DNA of 45,174 bases, taken from positions 1 to 45,174 of IMG/VR virus record IMGVR_UViG_3300009636_000184; one strand, given 5' to 3'. This document shows positions 32,164 through 40,395 of this stretch, piece by piece. This DNA comes from a virus. Each line of letters begins with the position of its first letter. Position 1 is the stretch's first letter. Position numbers and translations under genes: made by a program. The notes beneath the pieces were generated by a model. That model was not told the DNA's origin, made no database searches, and worked only from the letters and a program-made list of their open reading frames with translations.

Positions 32164-32625
32164 ATGAGCATCAATCGGTTTGAACGAACGGGACGAAGAC
32201 CAAGCATGCTATCGGAGTGGCAGAGAAGAATTGGTGAGGGGTCTAGCGACGGGCACGACCCTCGGTGCCGAATGATTGACGCGGATGGGGTCTACTGGTG
32301 TTTGCGTTGCCGCCCACCTGTACCTCTGGCGATTTTCGAGGAGTTTCAAGACCAGAGGGTCAGCATTGACGACAAGCCCCATGCATGTACTGAGCAACTA
32401 GGTCGGTTGTTGCATATCCCCGCATTCGTGGCAAAGAACCATCCAGACCGTCAGGACCCGTACACTGTGGTAAAGAATCTGCGAACAGGTAAGACGCATA
32501 AATATTATCTTCGGGAGTTCGCTGACTGGATTATGGACAAACTATACGGCAGGCATGAAGACGAGTTTCATGGCGGGGAGTACACTTGGAACGCTGAGCG
32601 CCAGCGGAGCGAGAAAAAGGCTTGA
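32164..32625 (+). CDS. Hypothetical protein with Cys/His motifs
   Basis: 153 residues, ATG 32164 after AGGAG. Contains DPRCRMIDADGVYWCLRC (C at three points, likely zinc with a later HAC), a PPVPLAIF segment, then KTHKYYLREFADWIMDKLYG and an acidic-basic end. Not recognised. It follows the helicase with a 9-nt gap, so it is probably part of that transcript. The end of the gene contains the -35 of the next promoter. A replication-associated zinc protein is possible but unproven. Confidence 0.6.
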   Translation: MSINRFERTGRRPSMLSEWQRRIGEGSSDGHDPRCRMIDADGVYWCLRCRPPVPLAIFEEFQDQRVSIDDKPHACTEQLGRLLHIPAFVAKNHPDRQDPYTVVKNLRTGKTHKYYLREFADWIMDKLYGRHEDEFHGGEYTWNAERQRSEKKA

Positions 32626-32650
32626 CTTTTGGCTGGTACTATCGTACTAT
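32622..32650 (+). promoter_or_regulatory. Promoter with GTACT operator box
   Basis: TTGACT (32622-32627), 17 bases, TACTAT (32645-32650). The box GGTACT-ATC-GTACTAT spans 32635-32650. A GTG at 32657 lies exactly at the predicted transcript start, but the ATG at 32705 has a far better ribosome site. Confidence 0.75.
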
Positions 32651-32704
32651 TGACGGGTGTCGTGGGTTGATGGCATCCTGACGATGTGGTCAGGAGAGGA
32701 CAAA

Positions 32705-33199
32705 ATGCCGACGTACGAAATATCTTACGAGTTTCCATTGGGTTCAGGAAAGCGAGTCAGCCGTGACATTCAGGCAGCAAACGAGGTCGAGGCTCGGAAG
32801 GACGCTCGGGTCGTCAACCCCACGCTTACGGTCACTAAGGTCGAGCGGAATCCAATCGCTCAGTACCTCAAAAGTGGGGACGGTCAACAGTTTGTGAATT
32901 TACTTCGTCAATTTGAAAACCGCATGTACGTCAAAGTGCGAAACGAGGACAAGTTTTTTAGTCGATATCGAGCACTCACGGGGGAACGCCTGACTCGTGA
33001 CACGCACGGTGTCTTGATTTCGGAGCAGGACGATAAGTGGGGAGATGAGATGATGATTACGTTTGAACTAGGCGACTTCGAGCCTAATTTCCCCGCCGAT
33101 GCGAAACCCCGAGTGTATGACGGCGGTCGTGGAATTTTGAACGACAACGACTACATTTGGTACTTGATTGAACAGCACGGTTTTCGTTTCGGCAGATAG
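32705..33199 (+). CDS. Hypothetical protein under operator-controlled promoter
   Basis: 164 residues from ATG 32705, chosen for AGGAGAGG five bases upstream; a leaderless GTG at 32657 would add 16 residues. The first 60 residues (YEISYEFPLGSGKRVSR, then ANEVEARKDARVVNPTLTV) look like a small beta-alpha domain; the rest has aromatic and acidic stretches (DKFFSRYRALTGERL, MMITFELGDFEPNFPAD). I recognise no family. First gene after a strong promoter, so probably early. Followed by a hairpin without a T run. Confidence 0.6.
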   Translation: MPTYEISYEFPLGSGKRVSRDIQAANEVEARKDARVVNPTLTVTKVERNPIAQYLKSGDGQQFVNLLRQFENRMYVKVRNEDKFFSRYRALTGERLTRDTHGVLISEQDDKWGDEMMITFELGDFEPNFPADAKPRVYDGGRGILNDNDYIWYLIEQHGFRFGR

Positions 33200-33203
33200 A
33201 TAT

Positions 33204-33221
33204 CCCCGACACAAATCGGGG
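33204..33221 (+). other. Hairpin after the 32705 gene
   Basis: CCCCGA (33204-33209), six-base loop, TCGGGG (33216-33221). It follows a stop codon but lacks a T run, so it is at best a weak or factor-dependent terminator, or a processing site. Confidence 0.35.
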
Positions 33222-33236
33222 CTGCGGGAGTCGTAT

Positions 33237-33878
33237 ATGCCACAAATTACGCCCGAGGTCCACTCGGGAAAAGACAGGGTTGGCACCTCGTCCTCTCGCT
33301 CCAATTCTTCGGCGCGTTTAGCCCACCTAGAGACCGCTATTCGGACCGGGCAGGCAGATTATGCGGCGGTCGGCGCGGCCCTGACCGAGATTCAAAGCAG
33401 CCGTCTTTATAAACCGCAGTACAATACCTTCGAGGAGTACTGCGAAAAGCAATGGGGATTCTCTCGACAGACCGCATACGACTATATTCATGCGGCGAGT
33501 GTGGTTGTACGGATATCCGTACAAAATCCGCCGTCTCTCGCCCAAGCCGTGGAATTATCGCGGCTAACACCTGAGCAGCAAGAAACGGTGGCGGCTGATT
33601 TTGACTTTAAGACCGCTACGGTCAAAGAGGTGAAGACGGCGGTCGATGAGGTGCTCGGCAAAGAACCCGCCCCCAAACCAAAAACCCCGAAGGAAACCGC
33701 GCTCGAATCCGCGCTCGACGCCTTTGTTCTTAAAATTGTGATGCAGCCGTATGGCTATTACGCTGCAAAATTTGCAACCTACTCGTTTCAACACTCGGCG
33801 GACTTAACGGTGATCGAAAAAGCCAAGGTCGAGGTGTACCAACAAATTGCTGAAATCTGCGCAACAAAACTACCATGA
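33237..33878 (+). CDS. Putative DNA-binding protein (HTH, ParB/partition-like style)
   Basis: 213 residues from ATG 33237 (GGGAG upstream); the frame opens at 33168 inside the previous gene. A segment RLAHLETAIRTGQADYAAVG leads to TFEEYCEKQWGFSRQTAYDYIHAA, a helix-turn-helix pattern common in plasmid and prophage regulators, then SLAQAVELSRLTPEQQETV, resembling ParB-type second helices. A Lys/Pro-rich linker separates a C-terminal helical domain. The 38359 protein has the same arrangement with little identity. It could regulate transcription or bind the origin. Its stop overlaps the next ATG. Confidence 0.55.
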   Translation: MPQITPEVHSGKDRVGTSSSRSNSSARLAHLETAIRTGQADYAAVGAALTEIQSSRLYKPQYNTFEEYCEKQWGFSRQTAYDYIHAASVVVRISVQNPPSLAQAVELSRLTPEQQETVAADFDFKTATVKEVKTAVDEVLGKEPAPKPKTPKETALESALDAFVLKIVMQPYGYYAAKFATYSFQHSADLTVIEKAKVEVYQQIAEICATKLP

Positions 33879-34672
33879 TGCCTGAACTTTACTTGACTTT
33901 TTGTAGCTCCTCTGATATCGTTGAGTTTGAGAAAAGACACTACGTGGAGAAAATGCTCGCCCTCGACAAATTATCCGAGTTAGAGCGGTCTCGATTGGGC
34001 CCTCTGTCAAAAAAAGAAGGAATGCCGCGCGGGCACCACGGACAACAAATTCATTTCTTAATTTGGTATCGGGGGAAAAACGTCGGAGCGATATCAGGCG
34101 GCGGCGCTGTTTATGCCACGGCAGTTCGAGATACTTTTTTCGGTATCAACCAAAATAACAGGGAACAAGTGCTAAACGGAATTATAGACAACACTGTTTT
34201 TCGACTTGAGTGCCCTGAGCGAAACCTAGCGACCCGCTGTCTAGCATTGTGGCGAAAAACCGTTGTGGGGTACTGGGAGTATTTGTACGGAGTCAAGCCG
34301 TATGGATTTGAAACATTCGTGCTGCGCGAGGAATTGGAGGATGGACGGCAGCGCGTCGGCTCTTTATACCGAGCGGATAACTGGGTGTTCGCGGGCGAAA
34401 CTTTCGGGAGCACAAAAAACCACATCGGTGTCGGCTTAACTGGAAGCGAGAAATGGGGCGGCAAGGGGTCTTTCGCCCGCGCCAAAGTTCAACCCAAACT
34501 GATTTTCTGCAAGTGGATTGGGGACTACACGGAGCCTCAATACTGCGAGTATAAATCGTCATGGAAAGCCGCCACAAAGGCGGGCACTCCCGAAGAAAAA
34601 GCACTCGCAAAGGAACGCATCGAACGTCGCAAAAAGTGCATGGGCACTTCGCACATATCGGAGGTCAAATGA
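33875..34672 (+). CDS. Mom/DUF4338-like GNAT-fold protein, putative DNA modification enzyme
   Basis: 265 residues from ATG 33875 (4-nt overlap). The core IHFLIWYRGKNVGAISGGG strand pair, FFGINQNNREQVLNG, NTVFRLECPERNLATRCLAL, YLYGVKPYGFETFV, GSLYRADNWVFAGETFGSTK and KLIFCKWIG segments follow the acetyltransferase-like fold shared by phage Mom (adenine modification) and DUF4338 (Druantia DruA). Mom converts adenine to a carbamoylmethyl form to escape restriction; whether this protein does so is inference. The catalytic Asn/Arg-Asn and Tyr-x-Ala-x-Asn-Trp positions are present. It is followed by a Cas4/RecB-like nuclease. Confidence 0.55.
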   Translation: MMPELYLTFCSSSDIVEFEKRHYVEKMLALDKLSELERSRLGPLSKKEGMPRGHHGQQIHFLIWYRGKNVGAISGGGAVYATAVRDTFFGINQNNREQVLNGIIDNTVFRLECPERNLATRCLALWRKTVVGYWEYLYGVKPYGFETFVLREELEDGRQRVGSLYRADNWVFAGETFGSTKNHIGVGLTGSEKWGGKGSFARAKVQPKLIFCKWIGDYTEPQYCEYKSSWKAATKAGTPEEKALAKERIERRKKCMGTSHISEVK

Positions 34673-35793
34673 GCAAACCGCATCTGTACATCAACTCGAA
34701 GGGGTACTACGTCACCCGCCACTCGTATAGCGGGTCTGACTCGTTCAACTACTGCGCCCGCAAGTACTACCTTGAGCGGGTGCAAGGCTGGTCTGAGAAA
34801 CAGGAAGGCGCAGCCAAGTTCTTCGGTATCGCGGTCGAACAAGCTGTCCAGTTCTACCACCAGCGCGGCATGGATGTCGCTGCAGCGGTCGCCGAGTTTC
34901 ACCGCCGCTGGGACGAAGCCAAAGACAAGCCGTATAAGTACAACAAGACTGACCTCGACTGGAATCGTCTGAACCTCACGGGTGAGGAAATGGTGAAACT
35001 CTATGCAATCAAGTACCCGACCTTTCCTTACGTCATCACTAACCCACAAGATAGTTTCCAAGTTGAAACAAATTTCGAAGTGTTCCCCGGTACTAAGTTG
35101 GCAGGACTTGAATTCACGTCCTATATCGACATCGTCGCACAAATCAAGGATACGTTCGAGCCGCTCATCATAGATGAGAAGACCTCGGGCAAGGATGTGC
35201 CAGAGTATTCAGTGCTCGACCCGCAGCTTCGCAGCTATGCATGGGTGAAGGGCTGGCCGAACGTCGCGTTCGTGTGGTATCGCAAGTGTGGGCGCACAAT
35301 CTCGAAGGGTGACACGGTCACGTTCTTGGAGCCGTATACCGGGTTTCAGCCCGGGGACGAAGCAATTGTGATGGGTCGAGACCCGCTTGGGTACTTGATT
35401 GTTACGCAGATTCAACACATTATCGACGACATGGACACGAAATTCGTCGGGGAAAGCAAAGCCGTGAAAGCTGACCGTGCGGTGTACATGGAATCCTACG
35501 GGAAGTGCGTTCCTGAAAAGGTCGTCACGAAGCAACAGGTGCTGTTCAAAATGGCGGTTACCACTCCCGAGAGCGCCGAGGATATCGGGCGGGCAATCAA
35601 GCGGGACATGATTGCGATTGCGCAGGCAACAGAAAAAGATTTCTGGCCTATGCAATCGGGGGTTCGATATCCAAATGAAAAGTGCCCGAACTGCCCGATG
35701 CGGGGCATTTGCGCCAACAAGCCTGAACTTCGTGACATGCTGTTGATGCGGAAACAGGTAGATGAACTGGACTTCGGCAAAGAGAGCGAGTAA
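34669..35793 (+). CDS. Cas4/RecB-like PD-(D/E)XK nuclease with Fe-S cluster cysteines
   Basis: 374 residues from ATG 34669 (GGAGG upstream, ATGA overlap). C29 in FNYCARKYYLERV, catalytic D154 in SYIDIVAQ, D169-E-K171 in IIDEKTS, then DPQLRSYAW as the Q-motif, and C339-x2-C342-x5-C348 (CPNCPMRGIC) near the end. This is the arrangement of Cas4/AddB-type nucleases holding a 4Fe-4S cluster. It likely resects DNA ends for annealing by the ERF/RecA proteins. Between the DEK strand and the C-terminal cluster is an insertion of strands (residues about 195-260). The primase gene starts three bases after its stop. Confidence 0.85.
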   Translation: MSKPHLYINSKGYYVTRHSYSGSDSFNYCARKYYLERVQGWSEKQEGAAKFFGIAVEQAVQFYHQRGMDVAAAVAEFHRRWDEAKDKPYKYNKTDLDWNRLNLTGEEMVKLYAIKYPTFPYVITNPQDSFQVETNFEVFPGTKLAGLEFTSYIDIVAQIKDTFEPLIIDEKTSGKDVPEYSVLDPQLRSYAWVKGWPNVAFVWYRKCGRTISKGDTVTFLEPYTGFQPGDEAIVMGRDPLGYLIVTQIQHIIDDMDTKFVGESKAVKADRAVYMESYGKCVPEKVVTKQQVLFKMAVTTPESAEDIGRAIKRDMIAIAQATEKDFWPMQSGVRYPNEKCPNCPMRGICANKPELRDMLLMRKQVDELDFGKESE

Positions 35794-35796
35794 CTC

Positions 35797-37677
35797 ATGA
35801 GCAAGATTCCCATTGAGTTGCAAAACGAAGACCGGTGGGTTGTGTGGCGGGAAGAAAAACGGAACGGGAAGAACACGAAGGTCCCGTACGACGCCAAGAC
35901 CGGGGACTTCGCCAAGTCGAACGATGCCGCAACGTGGGCAACTTACACCCAAGCCGCGACCGCAGCAGACCCACTCGCTGGGAAAAACTACGACGGGGTT
36001 GGCTTCATGCTTCAGGGGTCCGACTTCACCGGGATTGATTTTGACGGAGTTGTGGCCGACGGCGTCCCCGAGCCGTACGTCTTGAACATCATCTCACAGA
36101 TTGGCACACCGTACTGCGAAGTCACGCCGTCCTGCACTGGGTTGCGGGTGTTCATCAAAGGCTCCAAACTCCCGCCGGGGAATCGCAAATTCTCAGCGAA
36201 GAAGAAGGGCATCGAGAAATACGGGGCTGAAATTTACGCAGGCTCGGAAGGCGGTCGATACCTCACGATAACCGGGGAACGATACTCCGGCGAGGGAATT
36301 CCCCAGACCGTAAACATCGACATTGTGTACTTCCTGATTTCAAAGTTTGCCGACGAGCACTTCCGCCGTCTATGGATGGGAGATGCATCCGAGTATGAGA
36401 ACGACGATTCCCGGGTTGATTTAGCGTTGCTGGGCCTTCTTGCGAGAGCGTTCAGCGGCGACGAAGCCAAGGTAGTACGGTTTTTCGAAGCCTCTGTACC
36501 CGGGCATCGAGAGAAGTGGGTCGAGCGAGCCGATTACCGTGATATGACCCTCAACAAAGCAATGAACGGCATGTCCTTGTCCACCACGGCGTGGAATAAG
36601 TTTGTGGAGCAGCCTCGGAAAATCATCGAGTTTCGTGAGTCACCGACCGAACAGCAAAAGGAAAAGTGGACAGCCTTTGATTATGTGATTCAGGCGTCCG
36701 ATGGGCAGTTCGACGGTTGGTTTCCTTTGGGGAGTCCATCACTTCTTGGCGGCTCTTCCGGCAGCGGCAAGACAACCTTCATGTTGGACCTGTGCGTTAC
36801 GCAGGCGATGGGGGTTCCGTTTTACGGGCACCAAACACACAAACGCCCGTATCTGGTCCTGATGCTCGACCGAGGCAAGGACTCACACACTCGGACCATG
36901 CATCGGCTGGAATTCACAACTCAACAGGTTCCCATCAAATTCTTGAAGGCGGCGGTGGACGGCGAGGCAGCCCAACAGATTATCGACCAAATCGAGCAGA
37001 CGACACCCACACCAGAGTTGGTGTTCATCGAAGGCATTGACATGCTGGTGAGTGACCCGAACGCCCTAGAAGTCGTGATGCCGTTCATGCACGAAATGCA
37101 ACAGATTGCAACGCACTTCCATATTGCAATTGTCGGGAGTTGCGGTGCCCCGAAGACCAAACCGAAAGAAGGCTATGCGGCGAAGCGGGACACGATTTTC
37201 GGTTCGGCAGTCTGGTCTCGTATGAGTGAAACAGTCGTGACCATGCAATACCCGAGCGGTGATGACACGGCGGACAAGCGGACGATATCCGTTTTGCCTC
37301 GAAACGCCAAAGCCGAACAGTTCGAAACCGAATTTGTTCACGGAAAGTTGGTGATTGCAACTCCCGTGGAAAAGTCCGAGGTCTCCAGTGCCCAGCAGCG
37401 GGCACAAAACTTCATCGAGCGGTTCTTGCAAGACGGCTCAAAATTCGAGTCGGCAGTGGCGGACGCAGCGAAGTACGAACGAGGGGACGACGGTTTCGGT
37501 CAGAATGCTTTCCGAGACGCCGCAGCGTATCTCCGCAAAAAAGGCGTCTTGGTCATGACCAGAAACAGCAGCCATCGGTCGATATGGACGCTCCAGCCCG
37601 TCGGGGTGACTACCGCCCCGGAAGAGACGCTGGAAGAAGAGGGGAGCCATGAGACTAAGTTCTCCTTCGGTCGTTAA
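35797..37677 (+). CDS. Primase-polymerase (AEP) fused to RecA-fold ATPase
   Basis: 626 residues, ATG 35797. The N-terminal 210 residues match the NrS-1-type archaeo-eukaryotic primase/polymerase: DRWVVWREEKRNGKNTKVPY (first 20 of that stretch), DGVGFML and the catalytic pair in FTGIDFDG, then YCEVTPSCTGLRVFI. A linker helical domain follows, then a RecA/RepA-like ATPase with Walker A G318-GSSGSGKTT-327, LVLMLDRGKD and Walker B VFIEGIDML. A C-terminal winged-helix-like region ends it. It probably starts DNA synthesis and drives the fork. The AT-rich inverted repeat directly downstream may be the origin it recognises. Confidence 0.85.
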   Translation: MSKIPIELQNEDRWVVWREEKRNGKNTKVPYDAKTGDFAKSNDAATWATYTQAATAADPLAGKNYDGVGFMLQGSDFTGIDFDGVVADGVPEPYVLNIISQIGTPYCEVTPSCTGLRVFIKGSKLPPGNRKFSAKKKGIEKYGAEIYAGSEGGRYLTITGERYSGEGIPQTVNIDIVYFLISKFADEHFRRLWMGDASEYENDDSRVDLALLGLLARAFSGDEAKVVRFFEASVPGHREKWVERADYRDMTLNKAMNGMSLSTTAWNKFVEQPRKIIEFRESPTEQQKEKWTAFDYVIQASDGQFDGWFPLGSPSLLGGSSGSGKTTFMLDLCVTQAMGVPFYGHQTHKRPYLVLMLDRGKDSHTRTMHRLEFTTQQVPIKFLKAAVDGEAAQQIIDQIEQTTPTPELVFIEGIDMLVSDPNALEVVMPFMHEMQQIATHFHIAIVGSCGAPKTKPKEGYAAKRDTIFGSAVWSRMSETVVTMQYPSGDDTADKRTISVLPRNAKAEQFETEFVHGKLVIATPVEKSEVSSAQQRAQNFIERFLQDGSKFESAVADAAKYERGDDGFGQNAFRDAAAYLRKKGVLVMTRNSSHRSIWTLQPVGVTTAPEETLEEEGSHETKFSFGR

Positions 37678-37857
37678 CGTGTTTCCTCTGACACAACGAC
37701 ACAAAAAAAAGTTCTTATACCCCTCTATATATCATCATGTATGTATGTTTGTAACAAATAGTAACCATATACATACATACTCGCTCGCCCCCTTTAGGGC
37801 TGGAGAAAATTTATTTCGAGGCGAAAGTGAAACAAAAGCGAACAAAAGGAGCAAAAA
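37678..37857 (+). other. AT-rich intergenic region with inverted repeat, candidate replication origin
   Basis: A 180-nt gap without a credible gene. It has an A8 run, a CTCTATATATCATC stretch and a perfect 10-bp inverted repeat GTATGTATGT (37739-37748) / ACATACATAC (37771-37780) with a 22-nt loop. It is by far the most AT-rich gap seen, directly after the primase-helicase. No TTGAC-type promoter or T-run terminator was found. Origin function is inference. Confidence 0.45.
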
Positions 37858-38340
37858 ATGTCACTTGTAAAGGATATGCAGCGGATTGCTGCCCGAAAAC
37901 TGCACAACACCCGGGGGGTGCCTCGGAACATGAAGGACAAACTCGAACTGATTGATTTGGCGTTCGGTCGGGCGGCGGTACTGGTGGACTTCGAGGATTG
38001 GTGCGGCGAGAACGCCGACCGGAACCCCCAGTACCCGGTAACCGAGTACCTTCGAATGATTGATGCCCGCCTCGGGGCGACGCCGAAGGTAGACCCCAAT
38101 GACGAGCGGGTCAAGGACCTTATGGCGGTCACCTATGAACTGACGACGATTCTCCCTCACCTCCGGGCGGTTCGGGACCTGCTGGCGATTCACCCGGCGG
38201 AAGAAATCAAAGCGGCGTTGCGAGCGTACGTCCTCACTGTGGACGAAAAGGACATGAAATCCGCCATCTGGGCGTTCTATGATGACCTTGGTGCGAGTGC
38301 GGTTATCTACTCCATGAAGAAGCGTGATGTTCGCACATAA
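37858..38340 (+). CDS. Hypothetical helical protein
   Basis: 160 residues, ATG 37858 with AAAGGAG upstream. Predicted mostly helical with a basic N-terminus (MQRIAARKLHNTRG, NMKDKLELIDLAF) and acidic patches; ends VIYSMKKRDVRT. No zinc site, membrane segment or enzyme motif. First gene after the AT-rich candidate origin. Together with the next gene it could form a replication-initiation or copy-control pair, which is a guess from place only. Confidence 0.65.
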   Translation: MSLVKDMQRIAARKLHNTRGVPRNMKDKLELIDLAFGRAAVLVDFEDWCGENADRNPQYPVTEYLRMIDARLGATPKVDPNDERVKDLMAVTYELTTILPHLRAVRDLLAIHPAEEIKAALRAYVLTVDEKDMKSAIWAFYDDLGASAVIYSMKKRDVRT

Positions 38341-38358
38341 TGCGAACTCGGAGGTAAA

Positions 38359-38988
38359 ATGACAAGTATGAATGACGGAGATTCACTGCTTCACGAAATT
38401 GACGAGCATGCCATCAATATGGCGTCGGCGGAAGATGGACTCGAACGTGGTTACGCGCACATCGGTCTGATGCTTCTCGAAGCCGCTGAGATGGAGTATT
38501 GGCGTGTGCGGTTCGACACGTTCACGGACTACCTGAAGGCTGTCGGGGTAAAGGCGAATCGGTCGTCGGGGCAACTGAAGCAATATCTTTACACGGTTCG
38601 AGACTTGATGAGTACGTTCACGCCCGAGCAAATGGAGAGCATGGGCATCACAAAAGCGATGAAGATTCGCGGTGCCAAGGACTACGCTCTTGTGCTGCCT
38701 GCGTCGTTGAAAGCTGCCGCCCTTGACCCGAAAGTTTCCGTCAAAGACCTCAGGAAGCTGATATCCGAGACGCTGAAGATGCCCGAGGACGACGGGAACT
38801 ATCTCGACCTAGAATTTGAGTTTATGGTAAGTCCTGAACAGCGGGCGACCTTGGAGCAGGCGGTCGATGTGGCGATGCGCACAGAGCCTGTTACGAAACA
38901 GACCATTTCGAAGTCGGCGCAAAGACTTGACGTGGCGCTCAAACTGGCGATGGAATTTTTGTCAGTGCATTCAGGAGATGGAAATTGA
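38359..38988 (+). CDS. Putative DNA-binding protein, ParB-helix style
   Basis: 209 residues, ATG 38359 after GGAGG. The segment YWRVRFDTFTDYLKAVGV followed by RSSGQLKQYLYTVRDLM and then MGITKAMKIRGAKDYALVL parallels the helix-turn-helix layout of the 33237 protein (FEEYC...AYDYIHAA...LSRL). The last 70 residues (EFEFMVSPEQRATLEQAVDVA) form a second helical domain. No catalytic motif. It lies downstream of the candidate origin and could bind it or act as regulator; evidence is only by pattern. Confidence 0.55.
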   Translation: MTSMNDGDSLLHEIDEHAINMASAEDGLERGYAHIGLMLLEAAEMEYWRVRFDTFTDYLKAVGVKANRSSGQLKQYLYTVRDLMSTFTPEQMESMGITKAMKIRGAKDYALVLPASLKAAALDPKVSVKDLRKLISETLKMPEDDGNYLDLEFEFMVSPEQRATLEQAVDVAMRTEPVTKQTISKSAQRLDVALKLAMEFLSVHSGDGN

Positions 38989-39017
38989 CACATACCGAGT
39001 ATGCAGGGAGACGGGCA

Positions 39018-39374
39018 ATGAGCGATTTAGTGTGGGTGGAAATGGGGGGAGAATGCGGACAGGTTCTTCGCGTTCAGAAAATCTTCCGAAGTAGGAAGGC
39101 TGCAATTGTTTCGCATGCGCTTTTAGCTACGATGCCTCGCGCGGCTGCGGTATCCGAAATTCGTCATCAACTTTACGAGCGGTCAAAGGGCAACTGCGAA
39201 CTGTGTGGGGATATCGTGACTGAACAGTCCGCGCACATGCACGAGCGGAAACATCGCGGTCGCGGCGGCGAGATTTCCCTTGAAAATTCGGTGTTTATAT
39301 GCTATGCTTGCCATTTGGGACCGAGGGGGGCACACGGCGCTCGGCGACCTCGATTCGGGGAACACAACCAATGA
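39018..39374 (+). CDS. HNH endonuclease
   Basis: 118 residues from ATG 39018 (GGGAGA upstream); TTG 38985 is an alternative that would overlap the previous gene. After a basic N-terminal region (KIFRSRKAAIVSHALLA) comes SKGNCELCGDI, HMHERKHRGRGGEISLENSV (His-rich catalytic loop) and FICYACHLGPRG, the classical C-x2-C / H-x-H / N / C-x2-H HNH plan. It probably is a homing endonuclease. Its stop overlaps another HNH-type gene by 4 nt, giving two nucleases in tandem, an odd arrangement that suggests successive insertions or a module that moves together. Confidence 0.8.
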   Translation: MSDLVWVEMGGECGQVLRVQKIFRSRKAAIVSHALLATMPRAAAVSEIRHQLYERSKGNCELCGDIVTEQSAHMHERKHRGRGGEISLENSVFICYACHLGPRGAHGARRPRFGEHNQ

Positions 39375-39913
39375 TACGAAATCTGCTGAAACGAGCCGAG
39401 TATTTGAAGCAGTGGAAAGTTAAAAACCCCGAGAAAGTACAGGCATACGCCGCCAAGCATCGAGCCAAGCCTGAGTATCGAGAGTACCAACGTCGGTGGG
39501 CAAAAGAGCACTCCGATAAGATTCGATGCTATGGTCGTCGGCAGCGAGAGAATCATTATGAAACTCGCAGAGCATTAGAACAACAGGCGTCCCGAGTAGC
39601 TAGGCTTCGTCACCCACTGCGTGTTCTTTTGAGTACTGCGAAAACACGAGCGAAGCGGCGCGGGCTGGTTTTTGATTTGAAAGAGACCGACTTTTTGTAT
39701 CTTCCTTTGTTTTGTCCCGTTTTTGGAATTCGACTCCGATATCATAACCACAAACAAGCCCCTGACTCCGCATCCATTGACCGCATCAATTCCGATTTAG
39801 GGTATGTTCGTGGCAACGTCCAGATTATTTCGTGGCGAGCTAATCAACTGAAATCAGATGGGACAGCGCAAGAGCATTTTCTGATATCCCAGAAGGGTTT
39901 TGGCGGAAATTAA
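39371..39913 (+). CDS. HNH-like homing endonuclease (DRINSDxGY type)
   Basis: 180 residues from ATG 39371 (overlap ATGA). A long basic helical N-terminus (LKRAEYLKQWKVKNPEKVQA, EYREYQRRWAKEHSDKIR) is followed by LSTAKTRAKRRGL, FCPVFGIRLRYHNH and the core SIDRINSDLGYVRGNVQIIS with WRANQLKSD. This is the familiar phage HNH subgroup where D-R-I and N-V-x-x-I-S/C-W-R-A-N mark the active site; zinc cysteines are mostly absent (one FCPVFG). It probably promotes its own spread. The gene may also assist packaging, as HNH proteins next to terminase do, though it is distant here. Confidence 0.78.
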   Translation: MIRNLLKRAEYLKQWKVKNPEKVQAYAAKHRAKPEYREYQRRWAKEHSDKIRCYGRRQRENHYETRRALEQQASRVARLRHPLRVLLSTAKTRAKRRGLVFDLKETDFLYLPLFCPVFGIRLRYHNHKQAPDSASIDRINSDLGYVRGNVQIISWRANQLKSDGTAQEHFLISQKGFGGN

Positions 39914-39924
39914 CGGAGGAAAAA

Positions 39925-40101
39925 ATGAGTCAGTGCATCGGTACCACGCCAGAAGGAATACAGTGTAAGGTTGTTTCGCCGACCGACCCGCCATACCCCG
40001 AGCATCCGAATTGGCCGTACCTGTGCTCGGAGTGTGCGAACGCCGAGCCTCGCCGGGGCAGTCGTAATTCACACGGAATTGTGATGGAGGGACCTAAATA
40101 G
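39925..40101 (+). CDS. Small Cys-containing protein ahead of cassette 2
   Basis: 58 residues, ATG 39925 with GGAGG upstream. Cys at 4, 14, 34 and 37 (CSEC) suggest one zinc site; PPYPEHPNWPYL is Pro/aromatic-rich. Its stop codon TAG (40099-40101) is formed by the first bases of the left inverted repeat, as is the stop of the gene before cassette 1. That coincidence in two unrelated genes implies the repeat supplies the stop. Function unknown. Confidence 0.55.
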   Translation: MSQCIGTTPEGIQCKVVSPTDPPYPEHPNWPYLCSECANAEPRRGSRNSHGIVMEGPK

Positions 40102-40123
40102 GGGAATTATATAGTTAACTCCC
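40095..40123 (+). repeat. Left inverted repeat of small-gene cassette 2
   Basis: TAAATAGGGGAATTATATAG then TTAACTCCC. Identical to the 20194 copy over the first 20 bases; reverse-complements 20530-20551 perfectly over 22 bases and 40395-40416 with two mismatches. Confidence 0.8.
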
Positions 40124-40149
40124 ACAAGTAAACACAGGAGATAAAAGCC

Positions 40150-40395
40150 ATGAGTGAGACAAGAATCCAAGGATTGGCAGCCAAGCACGCGATTGTGACG
40201 CCGACTTGTCGGCAAAATCGTACGGCAATCGGTGCGTTGGATGAGGCCATTGAGCGGTTGCGACAAGAATATATCGCGTGTACCGAAGTGCTTGAGAATC
40301 AAGATGCAATTTATCACTTTGTGCTGACGGTAGAGCGTCCCGACATCGAAGCAGATAAAGAGTGGGCAAGGAAACAGCCGCACACGGCAGGCTAG
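40150..40395 (+). CDS. Small phage protein inside inverted-repeat cassette 2
   Basis: 81 residues, ATG 40150 with AGGAG 8-10 bases upstream. Contains AIVTPTCRQNRTAIG and a charged helix (EAIERLRQEYIACTEVLEN), ending with VERPDIEADKEWARKQP. Not recognised and not similar to the 97-residue protein of cassette 1, yet the two leaders (repeat, ACTCCC-CAAG, ACA-AGGAGATAA) are nearly the same. Its stop lies at the first base of the right repeat. The cassette context is the main clue to function. Confidence 0.6.
   Translation: MSETRIQGLAAKHAIVTPTCRQNRTAIGALDEAIERLRQEYIACTEVLENQDAIYHFVLTVERPDIEADKEWARKQPHTAG

Noticed and set aside
32657-32704. Leaderless GTG start at 32657
   Set aside because: It sits exactly at the predicted transcript start, but ATG 32705 has AGGAGAGG and the extra residues look like leader translation.
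33893-33921. TTGACT-N17-TATCGT inside the 33875 gene
   Set aside because: It lies at the start of a well-supported coding sequence with no gene just downstream; probably chance, though the same hexamers occur at 10038.
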